DNA of 64,000 bases from Euclidia mi. Taxonomy: Eukaryota > Arthropoda > Insecta > Lepidoptera > Erebidae. The stretch spans positions 21,255,516 through 21,319,515 of the forward strand of contig OX123193.2 in NCBI GenBank assembly GCA_944739405.2, given 5' to 3'. This document shows positions 31,291 to 42,600 of the stretch, in pieces. Position 1 is the stretch's first letter. Each line of letters opens with the position of its first letter. A program made the translations under genes and the position numbers. The notes beneath the pieces are model-generated. The model searched no databases. It saw only the letters and a list, made by a program, of their open reading frames with translations, and had not been told where the DNA came from.

Positions 31291-31414
31291 TTTGGGTGTC
31301 ATCATCACTTTCACTGAATTTTGCATTTTGTAACACTTCCGTCACTGAAAGTCTTCCGACTAAAGGAAGTGTTACAAAATGCAAAATTCAGTGAAAGTGA
31401 TGATGACACCCAAA
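31291..31414. repeat. Perfect 50-bp inverted repeat (fold-back) in element B env
   Basis: The left arm 31291-31340 (TTTGGGTGTCATCATCACTT...) and right arm 31365-31414 are exact reverse complements, with a 24-base loop at 31341-31364. The right arm joins directly to the transmembrane-coding sequence; the left arm is the inverted copy. Confidence 0.97.
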
Positions 31415-31560
31415 TAGTAACTATAGAGATAAGCGTTTGGACTATCTGTTTGTACATAATTATCATAATTACTACCATTTCTTTTCTTATATGGAAATTT
31501 AAACTTGTTTTTAATCGAAATTTCCCACAGCCATCTGCAATGACTCCGGATAATTTCTCT

Positions 31561-31574
31561 CTTAAAGGGGGAGG
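31561..31574 (+). promoter_or_regulatory. Element B polypurine tract
   Basis: CTTAAAGGGGGAGG directly before the 3' LTR. Confidence 0.8.
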
Positions 31575-31811
31575 AGTTGAGGAACCCCAATCCACTACAA
31601 TTAGCTTTGTCAGCCAATAATATGCTAGAATGATCATGTACCAACAGAGCATAATTATCTAGGACATGCGTCATTGATCATACGAGCTGACTTAACATTA
31701 TATTAGTATATAAGCTTGGTATTTTAGATAATTAAGATAATTACTGTATTAGCTGTAACTCTGTCAAAATAAAGTATTTTTTTAACTTCTTTCGTTGTGA
31801 GTCACTTAATT
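31575..31811 (+). repeat. Element B 3' LTR
   Basis: 237 bp, AGTTGAGGAACC...CACTTAATT. Four substitutions and one T-run length change versus the 5' LTR. Followed by the CACG target duplication. Confidence 0.92.
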
Positions 31812-32092
31812 CACGCGACCCCTGTCACAGACGGGAGATAAAAACTGAAACTACTAACTTATACGTAACAAAAATCATATTCGTAACAAAATGCGAAAGA
31901 AATGTTTCGTCGAGTTTCATATTAAATTGGCAACAATTTAGTAAAGAGTTTTTGTTTGAAGACCCCAAGTTATAAATCAAAAGAAAAATGAAAAAGGGAA
32001 AAACTACCACTTACTCTTCGGACTTCCACATCGATTAGCTTGTTTTGTGAAGTTACTAAAATATATTAATTGACGTTGTATTATATCTCATG
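31812..32092. other. AT-rich flank of element B
   Basis: No supported gene or repeat apart from the CACG duplication at its left edge. Confidence 0.4.
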
Positions 32093-32440
32093 TTAAAGTT
32101 GCTGAATCTTACTCAGCCAGAATAATTGTATAAACATATAAAGGAAAAGCAATACGAAAATACACAGAACACGCAATATTGCGAGCTGCGAGGAAATGTG
32201 CATGATTTGTTCTTTGCTCTGTAAGCAAAATAGAATCATGTCTGCTTTTATTTCGACCAACGCGATGAAAGAGAAGCCAATTATTGTTCCACGTTCTACA
32301 GCTTTACCTACATGTAGACAATCACATCTAACAGACTTATTACTGCGGAGTTCAATATTCGAAATATAGATATATCTGTAGATTTTAGCTTCGTTTTTGA
32401 CAGTTTTTGACATAAGCTCCATACAAAATATGTCAAACAC
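32093..32440 (-). CDS. Possible host exon for a small membrane protein (uncertain)
   Basis: This minus-strand open stretch does not look like a transposon. It holds RCDCLHVGKAVERGTIIGFS followed by two hydrophobic segments, GTIIGFSFIALV...MILFCL and ILRVLCIFVLLFLYMFIQLF, as in small tetraspan or LAPTM-like proteins. A good donor-like sequence, CTGA|GTAAGA, lies at about 32113, and an acceptor-like TCTACATGTAG near 32310. No neighbouring exons are recognised. It may be a single exon of an unknown gene or chance in AT-rich DNA. Confidence 0.22.
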   Translation of the reverse strand: MFDIFCMELMSKTVKNEAKIYRYIYISNIELRSNKSVRCDCLHVGKAVERGTIIGFSFIALVEIKADMILFCLQSKEQIMHISSQLAILRVLCIFVLLFLYMFIQLFWLSKIQQL

Positions 32441-32920
32441 GAATGTAAAATCTACAGATCTCTCTATAGTTCGAATATTGAAAATGGCCGTTAAACGTAA
32501 TCGTACTTTGAACTTAAGATTCTAAACTATGTACATCTCGACTGAATTCAACCTATAAAGTAGCTTTATACATTAATTATATAGAGTCCGATAGCCTATG
32601 TATCCTGTATGTATCCAGCGTGATGCTTGGAAGAAATTCTTAGAAAAACCGGTATCGCTACCTAAAGTCAAATTAAGTCGCTAGCTAAGTCAAACACAAA
32701 CAGAAAGATTTAAAGAAATTAAATCGATATCAATCACATTCACACCGCAGGCGCAGCGTTAACCAACACTAATATCTACTTTTTTATAATATGGTAGGTA
32801 CTCTTAGATTGGTAAAAAGCTATAGAATTTCACGTTAAATAAAATAGCTTTCCACCAATGGATACTATTCACCATCACATGTAGTAGTAGTACCAAGTAC
32901 CTATATTTTTGTAATTATTA

Positions 32921-33166
32921 CATATACTTTTATCCCCGAAGGGGTAGGCAGAGGTGTATTTCTACACCCACTTTTCGCCAGATATACTTTAGTCCCACGT
33001 AATAAGGGGCGAGCCTATTGCCGTACCGGGCACATTTCCAGACTCCATGCTGCTACTGAGAATTTCGTGACAGAAAAACCCAATAACACTGCCCGACCCA
33101 GGAATCGAACCCGGGACCTCCCGATCCAACGCGCACATTTATGCTGCGAGACCAACAAGGCAGTCG
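32921..33166 (-). repeat. tRNA-headed SINE sharing the RTE tail, copy 1
   Basis: On the minus strand: an A-box-like GTTGGTCTCGCAGC, the B-box CCCGGGTTCGATTCCTGGG and a body with TACGTGGGACTAAAG. The tail GCCTACCCCTTCGGGGATAAA is close to the 3' end of the RTE-like LINE at 15.9 kb. Related copies lie at 58.2 and 62.8 kb. Confidence 0.75.
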
Positions 33167-33169
33167 TAT

Positions 33170-33275
33170 AGGGTTTGATGTCGAGTTTTTCGTCTCTACG
33201 CAAAGATGGTATCCGCATCGTGTTATCCCTTAGTCGCCTCTTACGACACCCACGGGAAGATAGGGGATGGTGACA
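33170..33275 (-). repeat. LINE-derived leader module
   Basis: The minus strand reads CTTCCCGTGGGTGTCGTAAG AGGCGACTAAGGGATAACAC. A related stretch forms the 5' leader of RTE copy 2 near 23.0 kb. It sits just upstream of the SINE head. Confidence 0.5.
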
Positions 33276-36116
33276 CTTGACACTTGACAAACGGCATTTT
33301 GTAATTATTATTGTGTTATTTAACCAAATTGTTTGCTTAGAATTAATTTTCGTGTTAAGGGTCTTACAGTAATGTACGTACTTTAAATCTTAACTACAAA
33401 GGCCTAACTATTTACAATAAAAGAGCTAATATAAAGGTCTTTGTCACAAATCTAAAATCGCGTTCATGAAAGATCCAAAATGGCGGTAACACTCGACCCT
33501 ATTACGTACAGAACGAACAAAAAGTGGATGCTTTACAGATATCTGACAAAAACCATGGTCTTACTTAAAAAGACGGAACGAAAATGTCGCATAGGATTTC
33601 ACGTTCCATTTTATTTCTAAGCCTTTACAAGTTTGTGTTCCAAGGGCTCTTGTTGGAAACGCTTAAGGATAAGTGTAATTGGGTTTACCGGACTTTGATT
33701 TTTTATAAAATCAAAGGACATTTTCTTTTATCTTGGGCCCAATTCTACTAAATAAATATAGTTTCGATATCATGTCAGTGTCATACTGACGTCACAAAAA
33801 GCGTATTCTTCTAAATTATCTGATAGTGGAACGAAGTTGTAACGAGATCGTATATTGAAACAAGTGTCAAAATATGTGTCAACGACGAATTGTTTATTTC
33901 AAATTATACGATAATGACATTGGGTTATCAGAATACCGTTTCTAAGTTCATTCAAAATATAATATCAATGTCATATAAAAATAGGAGAATAGGCCCCCTT
34001 ATTTTCTGAAGCATGTATGAATTGGCAGACTTTAAATAACTTAATTAGTATAGTATGGCTGAAAGTTGACGAAATTGTTTATAACAAACTAATTCAGTAA
34101 ACGCCTACATAATCCAGTTCCTCGCTTTCTAATTAACAGTGTATGTAATAGTAGCTCTTTATCAAAGTAATCAATTATAATTTATTAGCGGGTACGGCCA
34201 TCTGCAAACATAAAAGTGCTGATAGACTTGACTATTATTAATTATTTGACGTTTTTAGTCGAACTGAATTAAGATCAGAGCCAAGCATAGAGCCAATCAC
34301 CACTGCGAACATTTGCATGATATTTACAGCGCATGCTATAGTCGGCAAAAAGCTTGAAGCAGTATTACTCTCCTTAGAACGCTAGATATAATGCTTGCTA
34401 AAACGCTCATGGGTATTTTTCTGTAATATAACATTCGTAAGAATGCTCATTACAAGTAAATACTCAAGTTTATTAGCACTTTTAGGAACTTTTACACTCG
34501 CCGACAAATGCGGTCATCAATATCAAAATGAAAGAAGAAATACGTAAGCCAAAATAATGCCAGAGTATATCACGTCTAATACATCAAACAGCAATTCCAA
34601 TTCCCGGTACCATGCTTCGGCAAATAGAAACCATTATTGATTACCACGTTCGTTTGTCTTAGACAAACTGGAATATTAATTTATATTATTTCATTGTTAT
34701 AAGTATTCTAGTCTATGTCAATAGCTACATCAAAATAAAATTGGATGAAAGTTTCAATTGTCTTTTAAGCTCGATCAACTTTTACCACGTTAACACAATT
34801 GCCTACCATTTATTCATCGAGAACGAATCTTGCGATATAATTTTATAGTATATTTTATTTTAAATTCAGATAATTAGGTATCTAAACCTAACATGTGAAA
34901 CTCCATTTGTCTGAATACGTTATTACAGCACACATGTAAAAAAGACAGTCAAATTTAATAAAAATACAACTTAAGCTTCATGTCCTAATATATTAAATAT
35001 TTAAACTCAGTAATCCTGTTAGCTTAGTGGAACATACAACCAAGAATAAAACAACCACAACGTGGAATAAAAATTTCATAAAAGTTGGGAAAAGAAAATT
35101 CTTCCCCGATGTGCCCGCAGTATGTAGAGAGCAGAATTAAAATACATCGTTCAACTTTGCGGTGTGAGCCAAAACTTTTTCCTTTGTTCCGCCACTGCTC
35201 GCGTTTTATAGGAAATGACCAGAGCTGTATGCTTCTCTCAATTATATCGTGTAATAGCCACGTATTCCTGAAATGCTGACGGAACTTATGATATATTAGG
35301 CACTTTACGCTATATCTTATAGTGTACACGTTTTGTTGTCCAGATATAAAAACACAACCAGTTGCTTATTATATAGTCTACAAAAATATTAAGCAGTATG
35401 TTAGATAAATACAACTCATAGTCACTTGTGATGCGTAACAATTTTATTTTTAGACACACAATATATATACAATTTATCTTTAAACGTATTTTTGATTTCA
35501 GGAAAATCTAATAAAGGCTCTTTAAATAACTTCTAATGAATAAACGATATACACTGTTCTCAGAAATTACCTTAGGAACCGGGCTTACAAGTCTCGCGAA
35601 TATTGGCATTTACTAGGTGAATACTGCCAGCTGCATTTTTAAATATTATTTTATACCATTTAACCGTTCCTTCTCGATCACGTGGGAAATTCGCGTAATT
35701 CTATCTTAGCGCACTCTTACGATCCACAAAAAACATACGAGTGCCAACTTTTGACTGTGTATGGTCTGTAAGTCAGTATAGCAAGAATTTTATATAATTA
35801 TTCATACATTAACTAAAAACCTATCAAAATGTCTGATAAACTCTAAAAATAAACAGCGCCAGTGGGCACCATACCACTAACATTATAAAACGACAGTACA
35901 GTCGACAACAACCTCATTACGTTGAATAATTTAAAAACTAAAACATCCTAAATTATTAGTAGTCGCACCCTTGTGACTCGTGAGAATAACGAAACGACAT
36001 ATTTAAAGATGAAAATATTTTTAGTTTAATAATTAATCATGACTTCAGAGGCAGCGATACTTTAGTACAGATAATATATAATAATAATAATAATATTCTA
36101 ACTACATTCACACAAC
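33276..36116. other. AT-rich intergenic DNA
   Basis: About 2.8 kb without a recognisable gene. There is a small palindrome CTTTGATTTTTTATAAAATC near 33693 and an AATAATAATAAT run at 36068-36095. An open stretch at 35024-35329 (minus) has no protein-like features that I trust. Confidence 0.5.
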
Positions 36117-36343
36117 ACCATCTAGTCCCAAACTAAGCAGAGCTTGTACTATGGGTACTAGATAATGGATAAACATACATATATACTTTTTTTTTGTAAA
36201 TACATACATATTATACATACAAACACCCAGACCAAGACAAACATCCATGTTCATGCACACAAATTTTTTACTTGAGCGGGAATCGAACCCGCGACCTTCG
36301 ACGTAGCAGTCGCGTACACTCCCGCTTCGCCAACCGGCCGTCA
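36117..36343 (-). repeat. tRNA-headed SINE, second family
   Basis: The minus strand starts ACGGCCGGTTGGCGAAGCGG and has the B-box CGCGGGTTCGATTCCCGCTC, then a body with ACATGGATGTTTGTCTTGG. It ends AGTTTGGGACTAGATGG. It is a lepidopteran-type SINE distinct from the 33-kb family. The head resembles a tRNA, but the body is SINE. Confidence 0.75.
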
Positions 36344-36964
36344 TCAGACTGCCATGCAGAGGAATCCACGGCGCGCACCACTGACTTTTCGGAGTTATGT
36401 GCGTATTGAATTGTTAATTATCGCTTGTCCCGTGCCTCAGAGAGCACGTTAAGCCGTCAGTCCCGGCTGTCATGATGATCTTTGATAGTCGTTATAGAGC
36501 GTCGGTACCTCTAAATAAAACTGACAATAGTCTAAACCATGGAATATGGCTATCCCTTCGGATTGCAGAGGTCCGACAGACAGTCGCTCTATTGTAAGCG
36601 AACCTCAGTTTGAATAACGCTAGGTGGATGAATTAATCATGTCTTCTTTGTCAAAAATAATGCCTACTTGTCATTTGAGATTAAAATACCTCTAACTTAG
36701 ATAAATGTGTGTGCTATTGTAGTAGTCGACGTGCGATGTAGTCATTGATTTAAGTGTTTAAGCTTTGAAGTAAAATCTTTTATATAATTGCAGTACTTTG
36801 TAACATTGTACTCTTTCTATTTATAGTAAACTGTGTATGGGGTTTCACGTGGTCCAATGTACAGCTATCTATATAAGTATATATAAGTAATCACTAATGA
36901 TGGCAACTGCAGTCAAATGGCTATCAATATTTTTTTATTGAAGCTATTTAGGCGTATTTATGAA

Positions 36965-37075
36965 GTTAGAATCAGCTGCTATTTACAAATTTCACCATCA
37001 TCATGTCAGCCGAGAGACGTCCACTGCTGGACATAGGCCTCCCTCGAGGTTCTCCACACAGATCGATTTTGAGCC
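36965..37075 (-). repeat. LINE 3' tail fragment
   Basis: The minus strand reads GAGGCCTATGTCCAGCAGTG GACGTCTCTC and then CTGACATGATGATGG. This is the widespread insect LINE 3' end with its GATGATG tail. Other tails of this type lie at 38.3 and 43.2 kb. Confidence 0.65.
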
Positions 37076-37099
37076 GCCCGCATCAAATTATTATTTACG

Positions 37100-37490
37100 T
37101 AGGTAGGTAATTTTTACTTACAAGTTTTTCAATAGTCCTTTGAAATGTCCACCACTATTGTCAATACACAGACGTGTACGTTTTATTAAATTGTTTTTAA
37201 CGAGAGAAGTACGCTTCTGTCTTTTCACTTCGTCATAAATTAAGCGTCCAATATGCGCTGTTTTAATTGTTCGACACTAACCGGCTCGTTTTTGTACACC
37301 CATAAAAAGAAGTCCATGGCCGTGAGGTCAGGTGAGCATGGAGACCAAGCTACAGGGCCACCTCGACCGATCCACTGGCTTCCAAACTCTTCCCTGTACA
37401 AACGCACAGCTGCATTCGCGTTTTATCCACTCAAAAAGTACGCACGAAGCATGGCTACATACTCCCGTGATGTGAACTGATAAGCCATCG
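37100..37490 (-). pseudogene. Tc1/mariner-like transposase C-terminal remnant
   Basis: The minus strand encodes REEFGSQWIGRGGPVAWSPC and SPDLTAMDFFLWVYKNEPV. It then carries remnants of the conserved end (CVLTIVVDISKDY region) with stops and shifts. SPDLxxxDFFLW carries the third catalytic acidic residue of the DDE/D fold in this superfamily. The N-terminal half and both terminal repeats are missing. It is separate from the deleted mariner at 38.0-38.8 kb. Confidence 0.65.
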
Positions 37491-37992
37491 AAAAAACGAT
37501 GCGCTCACTACCGGTTACGATTTAGCACTGTTTGTCGCATCGGGGTGGGGCGCGGGCGCAGAGGGACAGGGGGGAATTTATCAATAGAGTAGTTTACTAC
37601 TACTACTAAATTACTACTCATAGTTTTAGTTATGCATTTACCAATTATTTCGTATTTTTGTGGACAGTTTTGAGACAGTTTTGGGACTTAGTGTTTTTAT
37701 TTTTACCTACACAAATATGATCAGTTAGAGGCCTGTTAATTTTTTTGTACTAATTAAAAATAGTGGTGTATAATCTAGTACAGATAATATCTGACTCCTC
37801 AGTGTTTTTTAATTTCATGAAATTTTAAATTGCCTTACGTAATAATTATTACCCAACACATGTACGTGGAAACATATCAAACTCATATACTATTCAAACC
37901 TATATAACTAAAACATCCTATATTTATAGGCTTCAATTTACTCTATAAAAACACTCAACTAATAGGATTCACACAGTTTCAATTTACACAGA
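37491..37992. other. AT-rich spacer
   Basis: Contains ACTACTACTACT microsatellite-like sequence near 37595; nothing else is supported. Confidence 0.4.
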
Positions 37993-38214
37993 TATAACCG
38001 ATGGCGCAAAAGTAATGATCCTATTTGGTTCAGCTACAACTTCGTTTCGAAATTAGAAAACTAGAATTAGTTATTTAAATATGCATATTTGTGCCATGAA
38101 GTTTAGTTGCATTTTGATTTAAATATAATGTCTATTAAATGTTGACCTCCAGAGTTGAAGCACATTTGAGCCCTATTAATTACATTTTACCATAACTAGC
38201 TGAGCTACCATAAC

Positions 38215-38341
38215 TAGCTGAAAACTTGATACAAACCCTATACCAACTCGTTTGGCCAGCGTGGTATAGTAGGCCAATTCCTCCTTTCAAAGGAGAGGCC
38301 TAGTCCAGCAGTGGGCTGTTAAAGGCTGATGATGATAACTA
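38215..38341 (-). repeat. LINE 3' tail nested in the mariner-like element
   Basis: The minus strand has CATCATCAGCC, then CCCACTGCTGGACTAGG and CTATACCACGCTGGCC, the mirror of the LINE tail CCAGCAGTGGG...GATGATGATA. CAGCTAGTTAT-type sequence lies on both sides, a likely target duplication. Confidence 0.6.
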
Positions 38342-38692
38342 GCTGTAACACTTCCTGCGATATTTTTCTTATTTCTTTTTGTATGTTTTCTTTTAAAGCT
38401 GCGTGAGCTTGTGGTTTGTTCACATACACCCGAGATTTCAAGTAATCCCAAATTAATTAATTTTGAAGAAAAAATATCCTCTTCAAGGTTGAGGTTTATG
38501 ACACGCTGGCTGAAGTTTATGGTACTCTAGACGGTCACGGTGATCAGTAGGCAGCAGCTGATGAGTCATTTGAGTTTTACACGGAAACATCTTCAATTCT
38601 TTGACCAAAATATGCTGCAGGTTAAACTCACGTTGTTTTTTTATAACTGGTGAGACGATTATTCCACGTTCTTGGGGAGTAAAGCGGTCCAT
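38342..38692 (-). pseudogene. Mariner-like transposase, N- and C-terminal remnants
   Basis: It starts with Met at 38692: MDRFTPQERGIIVSPV, close to the usual MDRFTPxER start of one mariner-like family. After about 70 codons the frame ends. In a second frame (about 38445-38345) comes WDYLKSRVYVNKPQAHAALK and ENIQKEIRKISQEVLQLV, the end of such transposases. The catalytic core between them is missing (about 200 codons, going by the family's usual length), so the copy could only move in trans. Confidence 0.7.
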
Positions 38693-39134
38693 GATTATTT
38701 TTAATGAATTTTACATTTGATTACTACAAAATTTTCAATATCAGAATGACAGGAAATGTCGTAAAAATGAGGCATTTCTATAGGGTCATTATGGGGTCAT
38801 TACTTTTGCGCAACCCTGTATAATATATATCAGTGTAAATCCAATATGTCTATAGCATATGAAACTTAAATGAAAACGCAAGCTTTGTTTATTTTCTTTT
38901 CTTTGTGAAGGGAACCATATAACACGTTATAACATTCGCGTGTTATTCCATGAAAATGTTTATCAAATTGGAAATGAAAATATGAAATGCTGAAAAATAT
39001 TTTCTAAAAAATCGTAAATAATTGTGCGTGTGGGTTCTCCAACCGCAGGTACTGACATACTATTTCTACATATGTTAACGAAGTTTGCCTCATTACAACA
39101 TTGTCTGAATTTTTTTTTTCGCTGTGGAAATGCA

Positions 39135-39655
39135 TTTACGCACGTATGTGGGACTCGACGGCTGGAGTGCAAGGCCGTAATACCCACTAAAACCACAGCG
39201 CATACTTCAACGCCATTTTAGGGGCGCAAGGGGGTCGCGTTTGCATTCTACCCTGACACCCCCGCGAATAGCCCGAATGCCACAACCTCCTTGGCGGCGG
39301 ATGAAGGTGTTGGGCTCCGCCGCCAAAACACTCAGCGGCCGCAGAGGATGGGGAGGACGGTGATCTGATAACACCGCATCGCCTCTTCCTCTGCGGCTCC
39401 ACCGCGATGCAAGAATGGTGCGGCCCCACCGCGATGCAAATGCACCTGCACCCGCACCTTTGGACGCATCCTGCGCAGGCCCCCTCCAAGCCCACGCGGA
39501 GCGTCTACTCCCGGGATCTCTCTTAGCTTCGCCGCGGGTGTCCAAGCCACGCTTGCTAAGCGACCCACCGCGACAAGGTGGAAATCCCACAGGGGGGAAC
39601 ATTGTCTGACTTGGCAAACAATACCAATCACTTAAATCACTACACAAGAACTGCA
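39135..39655. repeat. GC-rich island, probably a LINE 5' region
   Basis: A sharply GC-rich block in AT-rich DNA. The minus strand reads GGGTATTACGGCCTTGCACT at one end and CCACCTTGTCGCGGTGGGTC at the other, with GCATCGCGGTGG repeated twice inside. Several overlapping open frames exist in all phases, which is normal for GC-rich DNA and not evidence of a gene. Similar blocks occur at 5' ends of lepidopteran LINEs; I cannot place the family. Confidence 0.4.
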
Positions 39656-42600
39656 ACACTCGGCAATCGATGTATAGTACCTATATATCTTTTTTATTTA
39701 TGTAAAGGTTTCTGTTTCGTTGCCAAATATATACCTTATCTCATATGACAGATAAAATATATAATAATGTAACCAGAAAAAAACCCACAAAGAAGCATGC
39801 ACCCACAACATGCCCGAAATACTCTCTCTGTGTTTGAGGTTTGAGTTTGTCTAAAAACTTCGTTATGTAATAAGTTAGCGTGTGCCTGCCCTTAACTTTT
39901 ATAAATTAATTATTTTTCGAACATATTGCGTTAAGAATTAGAGTCAAAAATATTTTCTTCTTGACAAATAATTGTTCATTCAACTTCGTTGATTTACATA
40001 AGAATTTGGAAAGTTCATGAACCTACCGTCAATGCGCCTAAATTATATGATACATTCTTGAGAAACAATATTTTAAGCACACGTCACAATATTGAAAGCT
40101 TACAGGCAATACATTATTACACACAATACGATTCAGGCACTTGTGATCATTCAATGTTTAGACCACTAGATAAACTTAGATAAAATAAGTTTTGGTCACG
40201 TTCATGTTCTACACAAAACAGCATCATATTATACAGTAGGTGAATTCTTGAAATTAGTCAATACATGTGATATGTTCATGTAGGTAAACGGCCTAGAAAT
40301 TCTCATCCGAAGCGAAGCACGTTTTATTAAATAGTACCTAGTTCTTTTCCTAAATGTTAAGTTTTCGATTTTCTTATTATATGTTCACTCGCTTCAACAG
40401 GAGCGATAAACTAATATCACTATTTTCTGTTGCGACACTTCGTTTGTATAACTTTTTAACTCCGTCAGTATTTTTCTCCAAATGAAGTAACACTGCGACA
40501 ATAACAAACAGCCAAGTCAAAAACACGTAGGTATCATAAGGAAATTTGATGCAAACCTTGGTCCAATAACCAAATAAGGGAATAAAACGAAGTGAATTTA
40601 AAATTTGTTTTTATCCTCGACGTCGTTTTCATACAATCTTTTTAACCTTTTTTTTTGCATTGTCTTCATAACAATCTCCGGGTTGGTAAGCGTGAGGTAA
40701 ATATGTAAATGCCACGAGATATCCGACGAGAGGTGAGAAAAGTTTGCCTTTTGTCACATGATGCTATTGTATACATTTAAGTGTAAATGACACACGTCCC
40801 ATATTTTTATAACACGGACGAAAGGCAGCAGAAGAATCTTCCAAAGAATTATACTGGTTTATTAACTTCATGTCGAATCACTTGGCGTAAAATATTGCAA
40901 TTACTGATTGATAAATTGCAATATTATATCTCGTTTATTCGTTATGATATCTTTTCATAACGAAAACAAGCAACTATCTCGATTTGTAGAAAATAAGGAG
41001 TAGGAATGGAATGCTAATGTGTTACTAGAATCTTTCTAAAGATTTACATATAATAACTACCTATTTATTAATAAATCGTACCTTTGTATGGATGTACATA
41101 ATCATATAGCTGGTTTGCTTTACCAATAGTTAGGCTTCGAAAACAAGTAAGCAACTCTGTTCAATACATTATTATGTTGGTCAACTAATGGCCTTTTACA
41201 TCAATATTGGTGGTACATTTTCAATCAATGTTTGTTGAACTTGTAGTACTAAACTTTCTTCTTGTATACAAGTAAATAAATAGCTATATGCTCGTAAAAT
41301 TGGTCTTTATTACAGCAATATTAAATTTTATTGAATATGGCGCGTCTGAAATTCCATAAAAGCTTTTGTATAAAGAGGTTTCGAACTACCGTTTGCGAGT
41401 CTATGGTCAAAATTTCATACCACTCATCATCTAAATTCTACAAATCAATCACATACCTTATACCTATAATGCACCATGCAATAATTTATAAGACGTACCA
41501 ATAGTTTTCTGAGTACAGACTGAAAGACGATAAAAATCAAAAATTAATGCACGGATGGCGTTTGGATTAATGTCATTGTCACGCAATTTATCAGTGTAGG
41601 TTCGATTCCTACCTGGAAGAGCATCTTGTATGATACACAAATAGATGTCTTCTGTGAATAAGCCATACGAGTAGCAGTAATTTGTATATTTTGGGTTTCC
41701 ATTGACATTTTCTTGCTAGGACAAGCCTACACCACTAAATATTGGGGAGAAAATAAACACAACTGCAATACATAATAATGTCTTTATCGTAGCTCTACAA
41801 AGCACTATGAAGTATTGCACATGAAATATACTAAAGAATAGAGATTCTTCAGTATTTGTACAAGATGAACTGAGTAGTAAATTTCATATTGATTAAGCTT
41901 GCTGAAAACGATACCGCAAATAAGCCGGCGGATATGCCTTCAGTCTGAAAATTATTCGATAGATGCATTGAACACATCTAAGACTCATTTGCTATTCCAG
42001 ATGAGGCTAACTTGGTAATCGCTTGAACGCAATTTGCATCGCATTGTAATTCCACACAGATTCTCATTCGCAAACATCACGTAGTACTGTCGAGCTGGTG
42101 GCGTCATAAAACGATGTCACTGTTTGCCCACGTCGTCTGTCGCTTTTGTCATGTAAATCTTTCTCACAAAGCTTCTTAAATAGGTTTTCAGTTTGAATCT
42201 GAACCTGAACTGGAAAAGATTACTGAACTACGGAGAAGGATAAGTGCCTACCTATCTAATTTCCAAACTGTAGTAGCTACAACCATCTTGAGCGACTTAT
42301 TTGACACAAGAGTTATCCTTGTGGTCTCAAATATTTACTTTATCAATAATTCATAAACTAAGTTGCAACAAACTTGAAATGAATCTGGCAAACGCAATTT
42401 CCTAGATAAATGTAAAATACATGTAGGAGTTATTAAAAAAATACAGATGTGTATTTGGTTATTGACCACAAACTTGACATAAGTCGAACCATTACATACT
42501 TATAACTGTTGTTTCGAAGGAATCGGTGCATTAATTTTCACAAATGAAACATTGGCTTAGTGTCATCCAACTTAAATATAATTCTAAAGTTCGTAACGAT

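Larger units (their letters stand above)
30226..31620 (+). pseudogene. env: Element B env (fusion-glycoprotein-like), rearranged
   Basis: The env product of errantiviruses is a membrane fusion protein related to baculovirus F. Here the N-terminal part (frame to 30594) carries a furin-type site RNKR followed by ALFIPLGSFVKAI, a fusion-peptide-like segment. A frameshift near 30575-30600 moves the sense to 30615-31394 (KLERNIIVKSY, KVIPIPIF, CEEIENGRFLCDD). At 31291 the coding sense runs into a perfect 50-bp inverted repeat, and the membrane-proximal ectodomain (compare element C) is absent. A transmembrane segment (ICLYIIIIITTISFLI) and tail follow in another frame to 31620. Frameshift plus deletion make it inactive. 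Confidence 0.8.
23530..31811 (+). mobile_element. Element B: errantivirus-like Ty3/gypsy element with env
   Basis: An 8.28-kb LTR element (about 7 kb without a nested LINE). The LTRs begin AGTT and end AATT, as in gypsy/errantivirus elements. A 4-bp target duplication CACG flanks it (23526-23529 and 31812-31815). The primer-binding site TGGCGCAGCCGGTAGGATC resembles the tRNA-Ser-type site of 17.6/297. Order: gag, protease, RT, RNase H, integrase, env. The LTRs differ at 4 positions and 1 indel. It carries many stops and frameshifts, a nested LINE and a fold-back in env, so it is inactive. Confidence 0.93.
37993..38822 (-). mobile_element. Internally deleted Tc1/mariner-like element
   Basis: Terminal inverted repeats: left GGCGCAAAAGTAATGATCC (from 38003), right (reverse complement) TTGCGCAAAAGTAATGACCC (38793-38814). 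TA lies at both outer edges, as expected from TA target duplication. Inside are a transposase N-terminus and a C-terminus but no middle, and a nested LINE tail at 38.2-38.34 kb. Confidence 0.75.

Noticed and set aside
31311..31674. Minus-strand open frames over the element B LTRs (MTHVLDNYALLVHDHSS...), present in both LTRs
   Set aside because: They repeat because the LTR repeats. They cross the LTR edge into unrelated sequence and have no protein features.
35024..35329. A 101-codon minus-strand protein
   Set aside because: No motif, AT-driven composition, no splice or start context. Probably chance.
36068..36095. CRISPR-like or regulatory repeat at (ATA)n
   Set aside because: Simple microsatellite. 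No spacer-repeat array anywhere in the window, which is eukaryotic.
36240..36343. A tRNA gene (minus strand, TTCGATTCCCGC arm)
   Set aside because: The head is tRNA-like but continues into a SINE body and tail, with no proper acceptor stem.
39187..39659. Several overlapping 60-150 codon frames on both strands
   Set aside because: GC-rich DNA has few stops. The frames show Arg/Pro/Gly-rich low-complexity composition and no domain.
41580..41630. A tRNA gene at GGTTCGATTCCTACC
   Set aside because: Only the T-arm/B-box is convincing; no A-box or acceptor pairing at the right distance. More likely an old SINE head.
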